A stretch of DNA of 64,000 nt from Flavobacteriaceae bacterium (GCA_018401115.1 JAGYKX010000008.1:1-64000); one strand, 5' to 3'. Positions 1 through 8,940 are shown, numbered from the stretch's first letter. Notes: a model not told the origin generated them from the letters alone. A program made the numbers and translations.

Positions 1-10
1 ACACTTCCCC

Positions 11-73
11 GCAACCAGGCACAACAACCATCTAAATAAAACCTAGAAATTCTTTATTCAATGCCTCTTTTCC
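11..73. repeat. Near-direct repeat, copy A
   Basis: A 63-base segment closely matches a 65-base segment at 630-694 in the same orientation. Both begin with GCAACC(A/T)GGCACAACAAC and end with TCAATGCCTCTTTTCC. The two copies flank the DUF6146 gene. On the minus strand both copies can be read as GKEALNKEFL, but copy A has a stop just before it and another soon after, so coding is not established. The family of this repeat is not recognised. Confidence 0.6.
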
Positions 74-78
74 TCATT

Positions 79-540
79 TTATTGTAATCGGGGCCTAAGA
101 GAGCCTAGTTGTTGGTTGTATTCTCTTTGAAAAAACAAAAAATAATTAAACAATAAGTAGTTTACTTCATAGCCGTAATCAATTTGTGGATTGTAGTCTA
201 TAGTCATTAGATATAAGTCTCTGTTAAATCTTGAATCCATAACTCTTTGGTTCCAATGAACCACATAAATAGCATTTCTATTTTCCAAATAGCCTTGAGA
301 ATAATAACTTCTAGGTCTGGCTGTGCTGTTTAGCCATTTAGTAAATCCTGGATCTATAATGATAATTTCATAGTCAATACTGTCATTGGCAATTATAACC
401 GTGTCAGAAGCTTTAACTAATAAAGAAGATCCACTTGTTATTTTATTATTTTGTGTGCGTCTTAAATTTTTACATTGATAAAATAATCCAAGGACAATTC
501 CTAAAACAATTAAGTGCAGGAGCTTATTCATGTTATTCAT
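79..540 (-). CDS. DUF6146 family lipoprotein
   Basis: The 153-residue protein starts with a hydrophobic leader ending in a lipobox-like LFYQC (Cys23), so it is probably an envelope lipoprotein. The body contains IIIDPGFTKWLNS, YYSQGYLENRN, WNQRV and a C-terminal DYGYEVNYLLFNYFLFF stretch. From memory these are the conserved blocks of DUF6146, a small family widespread in Flavobacteriia. Function is unknown. The gene sits alone between two copies of a ~64-base repeat. A second ATG three codons in (531) is an equally good start. The family call rests on recalled motif similarity. Confidence 0.75.
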   Translation of the reverse strand: MNNMNKLLHLIVLGIVLGLFYQCKNLRRTQNNKITSGSSLLVKASDTVIIANDSIDYEIIIIDPGFTKWLNSTARPRSYYSQGYLENRNAIYVVHWNQRVMDSRFNRDLYLMTIDYNPQIDYGYEVNYLLFNYFLFFQREYNQQLGSLRPRLQ

Positions 541-629
541 TTTTCATGATTTTATAGATTAATTTTTTACCTCAAGATATGCTTTTAAAAGGAAATGATG
601 GATAATACATAGAATGATCTAGCGAAGAG

Positions 630-694
630 GCAACCTGGCACAACAACATTCTATTCAAAACATTTAGAAATTCTTTGTTCAATGCCTCTTTTCC
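630..694. repeat. Near-direct repeat, copy B
   Basis: This is the second copy of the repeat at 11-73, in the same orientation, with a handful of substitutions and two extra bases. On the minus strand an open frame runs through it (MPNPLFGKEALNKEFL...), but it is only about 45 codons long and has no recognisable domain. The ~260-base gap between the DUF6146 gene and the remnant at 799 contains nothing else that I can identify. Confidence 0.6.
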
Positions 695-798
695 GAATAA
701 TGGATTAGGCATTCTCTAAAAGGGCATTATAGTCTTATTATATTGATAGTATTTTTTTGGATTGTAAAATCGAAAATTTATTGTTTATAATCTAACAA

Positions 799-1011
799 TT
801 GGTATTTGTGAAAAATCTAAGCTTAATTCTTATTTGCTTATTATCAAATTACGTCTTTTCTCAGTCTGAGATAAACCCTGACTATCCAGAAATTCAAACA
901 AGCTTAATTAATGATCTTTCAAAGCTAGAGAGGTTTATATTTTTCAGAAAATTATTCTGCCAAATTAATGAGTACACCTTCATGGCTTATCTCATTAGAA
1001 AAAGGATCTAA
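799..1011 (+). pseudogene. 5' remnant of a secreted-protein gene
   Basis: The frame opens with TTG (799) or GTG (808) and encodes a good Sec signal peptide (KNLSLILICLLSNYVFSQ). About 30 residues of an apparently normal mature protein follow, up to LERFIFF. After about base 940 the frame runs into the antisense of the FAD oxidoreductase gene, whose stop codon is at 952, and ends at 1011. The tail therefore looks like read-through rather than authentic protein. I infer a gene truncated where the neighbouring operon begins. It could instead be a genuine short secreted peptide. Confidence 0.4.
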
Positions 1012-2805
1012 GACAGTAGAAAGTATTTGAGCTATTGTCCCCCTATTTAAAAGTAATTGTGCTTCCGTTAGGGATAGTTCTTTCAATAAGCTTTTAAATT
1101 TTAACTCAATTTCTAATGAGTTGTATGGAGCTGCCTTTCTCAATATAAATCCAATAAAATCGAGATCTACCAAGGCCGCAGAGGCTTCAAAATCATTCAA
1201 GTGGGGATAATAAGACTGTAATCCTTTAACTAAATCTATTTGGGAGATATATTGTTGGGGATAAAACCATGTTTGGTTGGCCCATTTGTAAGAGTGACCA
1301 ACACCTTTCAATATTCCGGTAGCCCCAATTTTTTGAATGGCTTTAAAAAATGTATGCGAGGGTTTAACATCTATATAAGGCATGAGGTAGGCATTGTAAT
1401 CTAATAAAGCTTTTTGCACCGCTCGAACACCAATCTCATCAGGAGACTTCTGCTGAGAAACAGACAATGCAGCTAATACGCCCGCAGCCTGGCCAATTCC
1501 CAAAACCACTGGCTGAAGCCTAGTAGCGCCATTGGCAATATTAGTCACACTGATGTTCTTCTCGGCAACAATAAAATTAGACACCTTTTTTGGGATGAGA
1601 CTACCTAATGGAACATTATAGCTAGGTATTTTAATGCCAATAAAATCTATCTCTGGGGCACTTGGATACTTATCGTGATGGTGGTCTATAGGGTAATCTC
1701 CAACTGCTATTCCGGTTTTGAATAAGGAGTACTCAAAAGGAGACCTCATTTCATTCACGCTGAGTTGTACCAATCCATGGACCCTTCTGGATTCTCTGTG
1801 ATAAGGGATCCAAGGAAATGAGTCTTCAGTGTCAAACTCATTGTGAATAACCAAATGTTTAAAACCCAATACCTCTTGGATGTAATACACAAAATTTAGG
1901 CTGTGCTGTTTGGCCAACTTTAATGCATCTATTTGTTGCTCATGAGACCTATTGGGCCAATCTAAATAAAAGTCATTACCGCAATTGGGCCAGTTTATGA
2001 GGTATTTATTATTAGGCAATCTGGCATATTGTAACATTTGGTTTGCGTCTACCACTCCCTCAGGGGTCTCTGCGCCAGGTAACCTACAAGCACATTCAAA
2101 AAGTTCAGGTGTATAACTGCTGTGCCTAGTGACTAATTCTTCTGAAGTGGCTAGGCTACCTAGATCTTTTAGAATTAATGTGTAGGTAAGGTCTTGCACA
2201 ATAGTGTTCCCCTGTGTTGGAGCTTCTGCTTCTCCTGTATCTGAACTAGCGTCCATACCAACACTAAATGACGCACCTACCTGCGGCAACAACGAGCCTG
2301 TTTCTGTAGCATCTACTAATATGGTGGTGTTTATTTCCTTCTTCAGTCCGTTTTCTATCCATTGCACATACCAGCCGTTTTGGTTTTTGGTCACTTTAAT
2401 ATTAGAAGTATTATATGAAATTTTCAAATGGGGAAACTCCGCCATAGATTTGAGTATGCTATCTCCTACACTGGGTTCAAAATGAGTATTGCTCACCCAA
2501 CCTGTGGCTACTGCTTTTGGGCCTCCATAATGGCGGTATAAAGCATCTCTAAAATCTCCCCAAATTCCAGATGGCAGCTGATGGTTTCCATCAATAGCCG
2601 AGACTCCAGCAGCAGTAAGCATTCCCCCTAACCATGGGTTTTCTGAAAGCAAATTAACTTTTACGCCCATTCGTGCTGCTTGAATGGCTGCTGCTGTTCC
2701 GCCTGTACCAGCACCCACAATAAGTACATCTGTTTGTTTTTGTGCTTGTATTATTCCAAAAGTTACACAAAAGCAAAAGGTTAAATAAAATCGGTTTTTG
2801 AACAT
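952..2805 (-). CDS. Secreted FAD-dependent oxidoreductase (FAD_oxidored family)
   Basis: The 617-residue protein has a signal peptide ending at IIQA (residue 21). An N-terminal Rossmann dinucleotide motif VGAGTGGTAA lies at residues 30-39, and GGMLTAAGVSAIDGN follows. This is the pattern of PF12831-type flavoproteins found in carbohydrate loci. A second FAD-contact region around NIANGATRLQPVVLGIGQAAG lies near residues 425-445. The last ~150 residues are less conserved. It is the last gene of the minus-strand operon that begins with the SSS transporter at 6797. The substrate cannot be read from sequence; oxidation of a sugar or sugar acid in the periplasm is an inference from context. Confidence 0.85.
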   Translation of the reverse strand: MFKNRFYLTFCFCVTFGIIQAQKQTDVLIVGAGTGGTAAAIQAARMGVKVNLLSENPWLGGMLTAAGVSAIDGNHQLPSGIWGDFRDALYRHYGGPKAVATGWVSNTHFEPSVGDSILKSMAEFPHLKISYNTSNIKVTKNQNGWYVQWIENGLKKEINTTILVDATETGSLLPQVGASFSVGMDASSDTGEAEAPTQGNTIVQDLTYTLILKDLGSLATSEELVTRHSSYTPELFECACRLPGAETPEGVVDANQMLQYARLPNNKYLINWPNCGNDFYLDWPNRSHEQQIDALKLAKQHSLNFVYYIQEVLGFKHLVIHNEFDTEDSFPWIPYHRESRRVHGLVQLSVNEMRSPFEYSLFKTGIAVGDYPIDHHHDKYPSAPEIDFIGIKIPSYNVPLGSLIPKKVSNFIVAEKNISVTNIANGATRLQPVVLGIGQAAGVLAALSVSQQKSPDEIGVRAVQKALLDYNAYLMPYIDVKPSHTFFKAIQKIGATGILKGVGHSYKWANQTWFYPQQYISQIDLVKGLQSYYPHLNDFEASAALVDLDFIGFILRKAAPYNSLEIELKFKSLLKELSLTEAQLLLNRGTIAQILSTVLDPFSNEISHEGVLINLAE

Positions 2806-2854
2806 TATAAGTCTAAATAATTATGTTTAAAAAAATTGAAATGTAGTTATTGAC

Positions 2855-4018
2855 CTACCCATCGATCAAAGCTAAGGTCTTAGATATTTCATAAAGGGCA
2901 CGAGGCACATGGAAACATCCTTTCCACTTCCCTCCTTTTAAGGGGAATAAAACCTTCCCTTCTCGGTTTAAATATCCATACCACTCCCCTTTGTGAATGG
3001 GGTCTCTAAAATGATTCCAACTGTAATCGTGAACTTTAATAAACCATTCTTTGGCCTTTGGACTTTTATTGTACGCATAGGTTTTGGCCAGCGCTACTAA
3101 GGTTTCTAAGTGCACCCACCACAACTTCTGGTCCCATTCTAATTGCTGAGTTGGATATCCTTTTCGGTCTAAAAAATAAAAAATCCCACCATGTTCGTAG
3201 TCCCAACCATATTCTAAATGATTATACATAATGGCTTCTGCTTTATCTATGACTGCATTGTCATTTGATCTAATACCAAGATTCATAATAAACCACATGG
3301 CCTCTATGGCGTGTCCAGGATTGAGTAATCTACCCTCAAAAGAGTCTATTTGAGCTCCATTGGGACCTATGTTTTCAAGAATAAGTCCCGATTCTTTATC
3401 GTAGAATTGCTCTAGAATTAAGGGGATTAGGCCCTTGGTCAATTCACTTACGCGCTGGGCTCCAATGAGGTGTTCTAATTCTAAAGCGAGATTGCATAAT
3501 ATCATGGGTAGAGCAAAATTTTGCATGGGTCTGGTGCCAGAAATTCTTTTCTCATAGGCCCCTTTTGGCGCATCTTTCCTTTTCAATATTCGCTCAAAGG
3601 TGTCCTTTGCAATCTGAGCGTACTTTGGATCTGGATCTATCTTAAAATAAGCACCAAAGGCCATAGCAGCAAAACTATCGGAGAAAATATTGTAGGGGGC
3701 AACCAATGGAGCGCCTTCTTTAGTTAAAGAGAAATACCAATCGCCCTCTGAAGACCGTCCATACTTTTCTAAGAAATCTATGCCGAGCTTAGCTGTTTCT
3801 CTCCATTCATGGGTTTTGGGATGGGCGTTAGCTAGTGTGGCAAACATCCAGGCCTGTCTAGCTTGTAACCACACAAATTTATCTGTATCAAAAACGATAC
3901 CCTGGTCTGTAATACATGTAAAATAGCCTTTACACTCCTTATCCAGTGAGTATTTTTCCCAAAAAGGAATGATCTCTTCGTATAATTCTTTACGATAAAG
4001 TACTGCGTATTCCTTCAT
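2855..4018 (-). CDS. AGE family epimerase/isomerase (N-acylglucosamine 2-epimerase superfamily)
   Basis: The protein forms the (alpha/alpha)6 barrel of the AGE family and should interconvert C2 epimers or isomers of a sugar such as mannose, N-acyl-mannosamine or a disaccharide. Visible family motifs are KFVWLQARQAWMFATLAN, LNPGHAIEAMWF, WWVHLETLVAL and GCFHVPRALYEI. The histidines of the second and last are the expected catalytic pair. There is no signal peptide, so it is cytoplasmic. I prefer the ATG at 4018, six codons inside the longer frame (4036), because GAGGAG lies just upstream and homologs begin at this point. The longer form would overlap DUF4434 by 17 bases. GH92 mannosidases nearby make mannose a plausible substrate, but this is inference. 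Confidence 0.85.
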   Translation of the reverse strand: MKEYAVLYRKELYEEIIPFWEKYSLDKECKGYFTCITDQGIVFDTDKFVWLQARQAWMFATLANAHPKTHEWRETAKLGIDFLEKYGRSSEGDWYFSLTKEGAPLVAPYNIFSDSFAAMAFGAYFKIDPDPKYAQIAKDTFERILKRKDAPKGAYEKRISGTRPMQNFALPMILCNLALELEHLIGAQRVSELTKGLIPLILEQFYDKESGLILENIGPNGAQIDSFEGRLLNPGHAIEAMWFIMNLGIRSNDNAVIDKAEAIMYNHLEYGWDYEHGGIFYFLDRKGYPTQQLEWDQKLWWVHLETLVALAKTYAYNKSPKAKEWFIKVHDYSWNHFRDPIHKGEWYGYLNREGKVLFPLKGGKWKGCFHVPRALYEISKTLALIDG

Positions 4019-4019
4019 T

Positions 4020-4964
4020 TCACTCCTCTTTTTCATGGTGTAGATAATGTGCCATATATCGATTGTACAAATGTCTCGCTTGAAGGTAAGCAGACTGAGG
4101 ACTCATAAAATGTGAAAATTCAAAAGTGATGGCCTTTGCCATCCCTACTTCTTGAGCTTTGGATAATTTGTAGTGTAGTTTGTCAAATTTAATAGGAAAA
4201 AATTTAATGGGCATATCCCTATCAAAAGATTCGGTGTTGGTCCAAGAGATAAAACCATACTTATCTGCCAAGGCTTTATTTACAGCCAAATAATCTTTGA
4301 GGTCTTCAAAATTGAGGTGGCCATCTTGAAAAGCCACAATGTCAATAGCTCCCTGAATACCCTTGAAAATCTCTTCCCATTCTTGTGCGTGTGTTTCTAA
4401 AGAAATACTAGTCGCTTTTGTCAATTCGCTAGAGGCAGCCATAACTGCTTTAGGACCGTCTATCCAAGGGGAAATAAGAACAGGTAAACCAACGCTAACT
4501 TCTTTTGCGTGGCGGCCTAAATCTCTTATTGCACTTACTGCACCTTTAGTTTTTCTGCTGAGCTCCAAAGACAGATACCAGCCCTTAAAAGCGGGAGATT
4601 GTCCATATTTTTCATAGGCTTCTTCAATGACCTTTTTGTTTACTTCTATCTCTAAAGACATATCTCTTGTATCCCAGTATTCCCCACTGTCGTAAATCCC
4701 AAAATAAAAGTCAAAACCACATTCAGTGGCCAGTTCTAAAAAAAGCGCAACCAAATCTTTGGTAGGCGCAAAACAGCCCCTAGTGTCAGTGAGATATGCA
4801 GAGGGATAGGTCAGAAATTTTCTGTATCCACAACGAATCATTACTACAGTATCTATTCCCATAGCTTTCATGTGGAGAAAATCTTGTCGCCATTCTTTTG
4901 GTCCCCAATTTTGGTGGGGAATGTCATGACTAATTTCATCTATAAACGTAGCTGTAATCTTCAT
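4020..4964 (-). CDS. DUF4434 domain protein, putative TIM-barrel glycosidase-like
   Basis: This 314-residue protein has no signal peptide. The opening (ATFIDEISHDIPHQNWGPKEW, then MKAMGIDTVVMIRCGY) and later FYFGIYDSGEYW, FKGWYLSLEL and IVAFQDGH are typical of DUF4434. That family has a TIM-barrel fold and occurs in sugar-utilisation operons. Acidic residues at strand ends (the Glu of YLSLEL and the Asp of FQDG) could be catalytic. It lies between the transporter (9-base gap) and the epimerase (adjoining), so it is co-transcribed and probably acts on the imported sugar. No activity is assigned with confidence. Confidence 0.75.
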   Translation of the reverse strand: MKITATFIDEISHDIPHQNWGPKEWRQDFLHMKAMGIDTVVMIRCGYRKFLTYPSAYLTDTRGCFAPTKDLVALFLELATECGFDFYFGIYDSGEYWDTRDMSLEIEVNKKVIEEAYEKYGQSPAFKGWYLSLELSRKTKGAVSAIRDLGRHAKEVSVGLPVLISPWIDGPKAVMAASSELTKATSISLETHAQEWEEIFKGIQGAIDIVAFQDGHLNFEDLKDYLAVNKALADKYGFISWTNTESFDRDMPIKFFPIKFDKLHYKLSKAQEVGMAKAITFEFSHFMSPQSAYLQARHLYNRYMAHYLHHEKEE

Positions 4965-4973
4965 AGGTCCTTT

Positions 4974-6797
4974 TTAATCTTCTAAGGTGTTCCACCAATA
5001 TTTTTTTAACAGCCAACTGCATAGGAAAAATACAACTGACCACAACACCATTTGTCCATTTTCTCGAATCATAAAATACACTGGAATGAGCAATTGCGCC
5101 ATTTGCCAAACCACTCCAACCATTACATTAAATCCATCTCTTTTAAAGTGTCTATTCGGAACAAAAGTAGGGTCCAATGCCATTACTTTTTCTCTGACAG
5201 GTTTCCAGAATCCCCAAGGCCTTGTTTGCTTATAAAAAGCTGCTACCGCCTCAGGGTTTGGCAATGGAGTAGCGTAAGTCCCAATAATACAACCCAATAG
5301 AGAAAAGGCAAAAATAAGGGGGAATACAAAAATGTCTACATATTGAGGAAAGAAAAATAGTTTAATAGTAGAGGCAATGAGCCCAAAGAGCATGCCCCAA
5401 AAATAGCCACTCCCTGTAAAACGCCACCACACCCACTTTAAAACATTGGCTGCTACATAACCCCCATAAAGGGCAGAGCTCAACCATAGAATTAGACTGT
5501 TCAAAGAGCCCGCATTAAAACCGAGAATTATGCCAATACAAACCAACACCAGCGAAGAAAGAACACTCAAACGCACTAATTTTTTTTCCGAGGCTCCAGG
5601 ACGAATGTATTTCTTGTAAATATCATTTACAATATAGGCTGGAGCAGCATTTATAAAAGCGGCAAAAGTCCCCATAAAAGCTGCTAAAAAACCAGCGAGC
5701 ATAATCCCTTTTAATCCAACAGGCAAATGGGCATTCATGGTCATTGGAAGGATCTTCTCGAAATCAACATCAGGTCCCATAGCAGAAATTTCTGGTCCTA
5801 GATACACTAGGGCCATCACCGCAAATCCTATGACCATAAAATATCTTGGAATATACAACACCGCCACAGTGAGAAAACTCATTTTTGCCGCCTCTGAAGG
5901 CTTTTTAGTGGCTAAAATTCGTTGCATATCGTAACTGGGTACTGGTCCAGCCGTAGAAGCCAATATGCCTTTTAAAACCATTAATACAAAAAGACCTCCA
6001 AACAAGGTAAAACCATCGCTCTCTAACTTTTGATTCACTTGAGGATAAGGAGTACCCTCCCAATTCAAATCCAAATTCCAACCAAACGAAAGGGTCTTCC
6101 AACCTTCTGGAATCACTGCATTTAGTTGCTCAATAGTCACTGTCTGATAGGCCACAATTCCAACACCAATACAGCCAATAGTCATGATTACAAACTGCAT
6201 AACCTCAGTAGCCACTACAGAATGCATGCCCCCTTTAACGGTATATAAGGCAGTTAAAATACAAATAATTAATGCATAGCCTCTGGCCGATGTTAGCTCG
6301 TATCCCAATACAGAAACTCCTAAGTCCCATGGAAGAATCTCAGTGGCGTACTTCCCAATACCTTCAAAGAAATAAGCAATAAAACCCAACACACTAATCA
6401 CAGCAAAAATCACAATGATGATATGAGACAATTTAGCACCTCTTCCGTCTCCAAAGCGAAAAGTAATCCATTCTGCTCCTGTCATTACGTTGGAACGCCT
6501 AATCCAAATAGCCAAATACACAAAGACAAAAACCTGATTCCAAACAGGCCATAACCAGGGCAGCCAAGCACTTTTAAGCCCATATACAAACAAGATTCCA
6601 ACTGTCCACATGGTTCCAGAAATATCGAACATTCCTGAGGCATTACTCAATCCCAAATAATACCATGGCAACTTTTTACCCCCCAAAAAGTAAGAAGATA
6701 AGTTTTTAGAGGCTTTATTAGAAAAGTAAAATCCTAAGATTAAAACCCCAACTACATAAGCGAATACAATAGCAATGTCTATATATGATAGACTCAT
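4974..6797 (-). CDS. Sodium:solute symporter (SSS/SLC5 family)
   Basis: The 607-residue membrane protein has about 13-14 hydrophobic segments. It starts with DIAIVFAYVVGVLILGFYFSNKASKNLSSYFLGGKKLPWYYLGLS, where the FLGG(K) turn and the following unwound helix are hallmarks of SSS transporters. GMMHSVVATEVMQF-like and FNAAPAYIVNDIY-like segments follow. It should import a sugar or sugar derivative with Na+. It is the first gene of the operon and supplies the substrate for the DUF4434 and AGE proteins behind it. The last ~100 residues form an extra loop and helices, as in many Bacteroidota members. Confidence 0.9.
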   Translation of the reverse strand: MSLSYIDIAIVFAYVVGVLILGFYFSNKASKNLSSYFLGGKKLPWYYLGLSNASGMFDISGTMWTVGILFVYGLKSAWLPWLWPVWNQVFVFVYLAIWIRRSNVMTGAEWITFRFGDGRGAKLSHIIIVIFAVISVLGFIAYFFEGIGKYATEILPWDLGVSVLGYELTSARGYALIICILTALYTVKGGMHSVVATEVMQFVIMTIGCIGVGIVAYQTVTIEQLNAVIPEGWKTLSFGWNLDLNWEGTPYPQVNQKLESDGFTLFGGLFVLMVLKGILASTAGPVPSYDMQRILATKKPSEAAKMSFLTVAVLYIPRYFMVIGFAVMALVYLGPEISAMGPDVDFEKILPMTMNAHLPVGLKGIMLAGFLAAFMGTFAAFINAAPAYIVNDIYKKYIRPGASEKKLVRLSVLSSLVLVCIGIILGFNAGSLNSLILWLSSALYGGYVAANVLKWVWWRFTGSGYFWGMLFGLIASTIKLFFFPQYVDIFVFPLIFAFSLLGCIIGTYATPLPNPEAVAAFYKQTRPWGFWKPVREKVMALDPTFVPNRHFKRDGFNVMVGVVWQMAQLLIPVYFMIRENGQMVLWSVVFFLCSWLLKKYWWNTLED

Positions 6798-7286
6798 TTG
6801 GTTTGGTTGATTTATAAGTTCAATAAATTTAAAACAAAAATAATTGCCAATCAGTCGCTTTTAGACCATTATAGCAATCACAAGCATAAACAACCACTCC
6901 CAAAGTATATTGGTTCATTTTTCAAATGAACTAATAATTTAATAAGGTTGGACTATTTATCCTGATTATCCTATCAGAGTATTCGTGAAAGGTTCAAGGA
7001 AAAGTCGATAACTACCTATTGCTGAAATAAATCATCAAAACAAACCAAATAAAGGTAATTAGGACCCAGTATTTATTTAAGAACTTTAGTGCATCCATTT
7101 TATAAATGTATGGTTTTCATTTTTTATCTTCAAAAAAATATTCAAGTCATGAAACAAAACAATGTCTGGAAAATAATCAATTTCACAGATTCTAGAAGAG
7201 AGAATTGTCTTGAGAAAAAAATTAATTATATAAAAATTTTTAGTTAATACTTATATTTACATTTTTAAAATTTAAATTAAAACATT
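6798..7286. other. Gene-free divergent region between SSS operon and OMP gene
   Basis: No convincing gene lies in these 489 bases. The longest frame with an ATG (7149) would give about 32 residues with no signal or family. The region must hold the minus-strand promoter of the transporter operon and the plus-strand promoter of the gene at 7287. A perfect 8-bp inverted repeat (GTTCATTT-ttc-AAATGAAC, 6913-6931) lies about 115 bases upstream of the transporter start. It is the only structured element that I see. Confidence 0.6.
6913..6931. promoter_or_regulatory. Inverted repeat, possible operator or hairpin
   Basis: GTTCATTT and AAATGAAC form a perfect 8-bp dyad with a 3-base centre. It sits upstream of the minus-strand SSS/epimerase operon in otherwise unstructured AT-rich DNA. 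It could be a regulator site for sugar induction or the tip of a leader hairpin. No cognate regulator gene is adjacent. Confidence 0.3.
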
Positions 7287-7910
7287 ATGAAAAATATTTT
7301 TTTCACTTTAATTAGCTTTTTAACACTTTCAATGTCTGCACAGATTAATGAAGAAGACCAACTAGAGATTGAAAAATCTAAAACTTTTTCAATTGGAGTT
7401 AAAGCAGGAGTACCAAACATTATTTCAATAAACGGCGAATTTGTCTTGCCCGTTTTAAATAATCATTTTGCACCTTATGTAGATTATGGATCGTTTGGAT
7501 TAGATATTGAAGACACAGAAACTACTCTAAAATACATTGAGTACGGTCTTAATATCTATATGGGTAACAAAGGAAAAGGCTTATACGTAGGTGCCGGAAG
7601 TGGTACTTTAAAAAATGAATTCACGTTCAATAATCTAACTTTTGAAGAAAATGGCGTCTCCTTACAAGGGTCAGCCACAACCCAGTTAGATATTAATGCA
7701 TTAAACTTAAAGTTGGGCTTTAAGACTGGTGGGACTTTTTACTTTAGAATAGAAGCCGGATATGGGCTAGGAACCATTCCAGATACATTGAACTTTACTG
7801 CTTCCTCGGGAGGAATCACAGAAACTTTTACAGAGGAAATTCCTGAGATTCCTGGTATTGGGACCAATGGATTCGCTATTGGAAATATTGGCTTTGGATT
7901 GTCATTCTAG
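7287..7910 (+). CDS. Outer-membrane beta-barrel-like protein, unknown function
   Basis: The 207-residue protein has a signal peptide ending near LSMSAQ (residue 20). The mature part shows alternating polar and hydrophobic strands (FSIGVKAGVPNIISING, GLYVGAGSG, NLKLGFKTGGTFYFRIEAGYGLG), ending in FAIGNIGFGLSF with a terminal Phe, the usual sign of an outer-membrane barrel. The length fits an 8-stranded barrel. I do not recognise a specific family. It stands alone, with the AlkB-like gene 52 bases downstream. Confidence 0.6.
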   Translation: MKNIFFTLISFLTLSMSAQINEEDQLEIEKSKTFSIGVKAGVPNIISINGEFVLPVLNNHFAPYVDYGSFGLDIEDTETTLKYIEYGLNIYMGNKGKGLYVGAGSGTLKNEFTFNNLTFEENGVSLQGSATTQLDINALNLKLGFKTGGTFYFRIEAGYGLGTIPDTLNFTASSGGITETFTEEIPEIPGIGTNGFAIGNIGFGLSF

Positions 7911-7927
7911 TTTTCCATATATCTTTG
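7899..7927 (+). promoter_or_regulatory. Putative promoter of the AlkB-like gene
   Basis: TTG at 7899-7901, an 18-base spacer and TATCTTTG at 7920-7927 match the Bacteroidota housekeeping pattern (TTG-N19-TAnnTTTG). Transcription would begin near 7934, leaving a short leader before the TTG start at 7963. The -33 part overlaps the end of the preceding gene. Confidence 0.45.
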
Positions 7928-7962
7928 ATTATCAATTCTAATTTTTAAAACTGTTTTTTTCG

Positions 7963-8574
7963 TTGGATTTCTTCAGCACACCTATAGACCCTTCTCATAA
8001 CTGGCTGCCCAAAGACGGTAATGTTCATTATCACGGGCCTATTTTTAAAAGAGAAACCTCTGACAAATACTATCAGGCCTTGTTCAATGAGATTGCCTGG
8101 GCCCCCGATGAGGCCATGATATTCGGAAAGCGAATTATTACTAAACGAAAAGTCGCTTGGTATGCAGAAAAAGCCTATTCCTACACCTATTCTAAAATAA
8201 CTAAAACAGCCTTGGTATGGACCCCCCTATTGATGGAGATAAAAGAAGCCGTAGAAAAAGCTTCTGGAGAAACCTATAATGCCTGCCTTTTAAATTTATA
8301 CCACAATGGCAATGAAGGTATGGCATGGCATAGTGATGGAGAAAAAGACCTACAAAAAAATGGCGCTATTGCTTCTGTTAGTTTTGGAGCGGAGCGCAAA
8401 TTCGCTTTTAAACACAAAGAAGACAAAACAGTCGTGAACATGCCCCTAGCCCACGGAAGCCTTCTGGTCATGAAAGACACTACTCAAACCCATTGGCTCC
8501 ACCGGCTCCCCCCTACAAAAAAAGTCCATAGCCCTAGGATAAACCTCACTTTTAGAACCATTGTAAGGGAATAA
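7963..8574 (+). CDS. Alpha-ketoglutarate-dependent dioxygenase, AlkB family
   Basis: This 203-residue 2OG-Fe(II) oxygenase would repair alkylated bases by oxidative demethylation. The iron ligands are visible as WHSDGEK (His and Asp of HxD) and THWLHRLPP (distal His), with the 2OG-binding Arg in PRINLTFR. The substrate-site region NLYHNGNEGMAWHSD is typical of the AlkB2/3-like group. The start is TTG; no ATG lies between the promoter-like TATCTTTG (7920) and the conserved N-terminus. The 3' end lies 15 bases from the convergent thioredoxin gene. Confidence 0.9.
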   Translation: MDFFSTPIDPSHNWLPKDGNVHYHGPIFKRETSDKYYQALFNEIAWAPDEAMIFGKRIITKRKVAWYAEKAYSYTYSKITKTALVWTPLLMEIKEAVEKASGETYNACLLNLYHNGNEGMAWHSDGEKDLQKNGAIASVSFGAERKFAFKHKEDKTVVNMPLAHGSLLVMKDTTQTHWLHRLPPTKKVHSPRINLTFRTIVRE

Positions 8575-8589
8575 CTACAGCGATTAGAA

Positions 8590-8886
8590 CTAGAGATACT
8601 GGTTTAGAATAGCTTTTAAATCATGGGCAGAATACACCCCGGATTGCCTCCAGAGTTGCTCACCAGATTTAAAAATCATAAGCGTAGGAACACCTCTTAC
8701 TTGATATTTTGCTGCTACCCCCGGATTCTTATTCACATCTATTTTTACAATAGACACTTGGTCTCCCATCTGCTTTTTTAAATCTTCCAAAATAGGACTC
8801 ATTGTCTTACAAGGACCACACCAAGTAGCAAAAAAGTCTATTAAAACAGGGGTGTCTTTATTGATAATATCTGAAAAACTAGCCAT
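8590..8886 (-). CDS. trxA: Thioredoxin
   Basis: The 98-residue protein contains the redox-active WCGPCK and the cis-proline loop VRGVPTLMIF, so it is a complete cytosolic thioredoxin that reduces disulfides. It has no signal peptide. It is transcribed alone, divergently from the GT39 gene, with a promoter-like TATTTTTG on the minus strand at 8909-8916. It is slightly shorter than E. coli TrxA (109 residues), which is normal for Bacteroidota. Several trx paralogs are common, so the symbol is approximate. Confidence 0.92.
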   Translation of the reverse strand: MASFSDIINKDTPVLIDFFATWCGPCKTMSPILEDLKKQMGDQVSIVKIDVNKNPGVAAKYQVRGVPTLMIFKSGEQLWRQSGVYSAHDLKAILNQYL

Positions 8887-8908
8887 AAAAAAGGGTATTA
8901 ATTAAAAG

Positions 8909-8916
8909 CAAAAATA
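8909..8916 (-). promoter_or_regulatory. Putative -7 element of trxA
   Basis: On the minus strand TATTTTTG matches TAnnTTTG, about 25 bases upstream of the trxA ATG. No clear TTG lies at the expected -33 spacing, so only the -7 half is supported. Confidence 0.35.
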
Positions 8917-8940
8917 AGGAAATGCTTAGATTTAAAATGT

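Noticed and set aside
7149-7247. Short 32-codon frame starting ATG in the 6798-7286 gap
   Set aside because: There is no signal peptide, family motif or promoter, and a frame of this size is expected by chance in AT-rich DNA.
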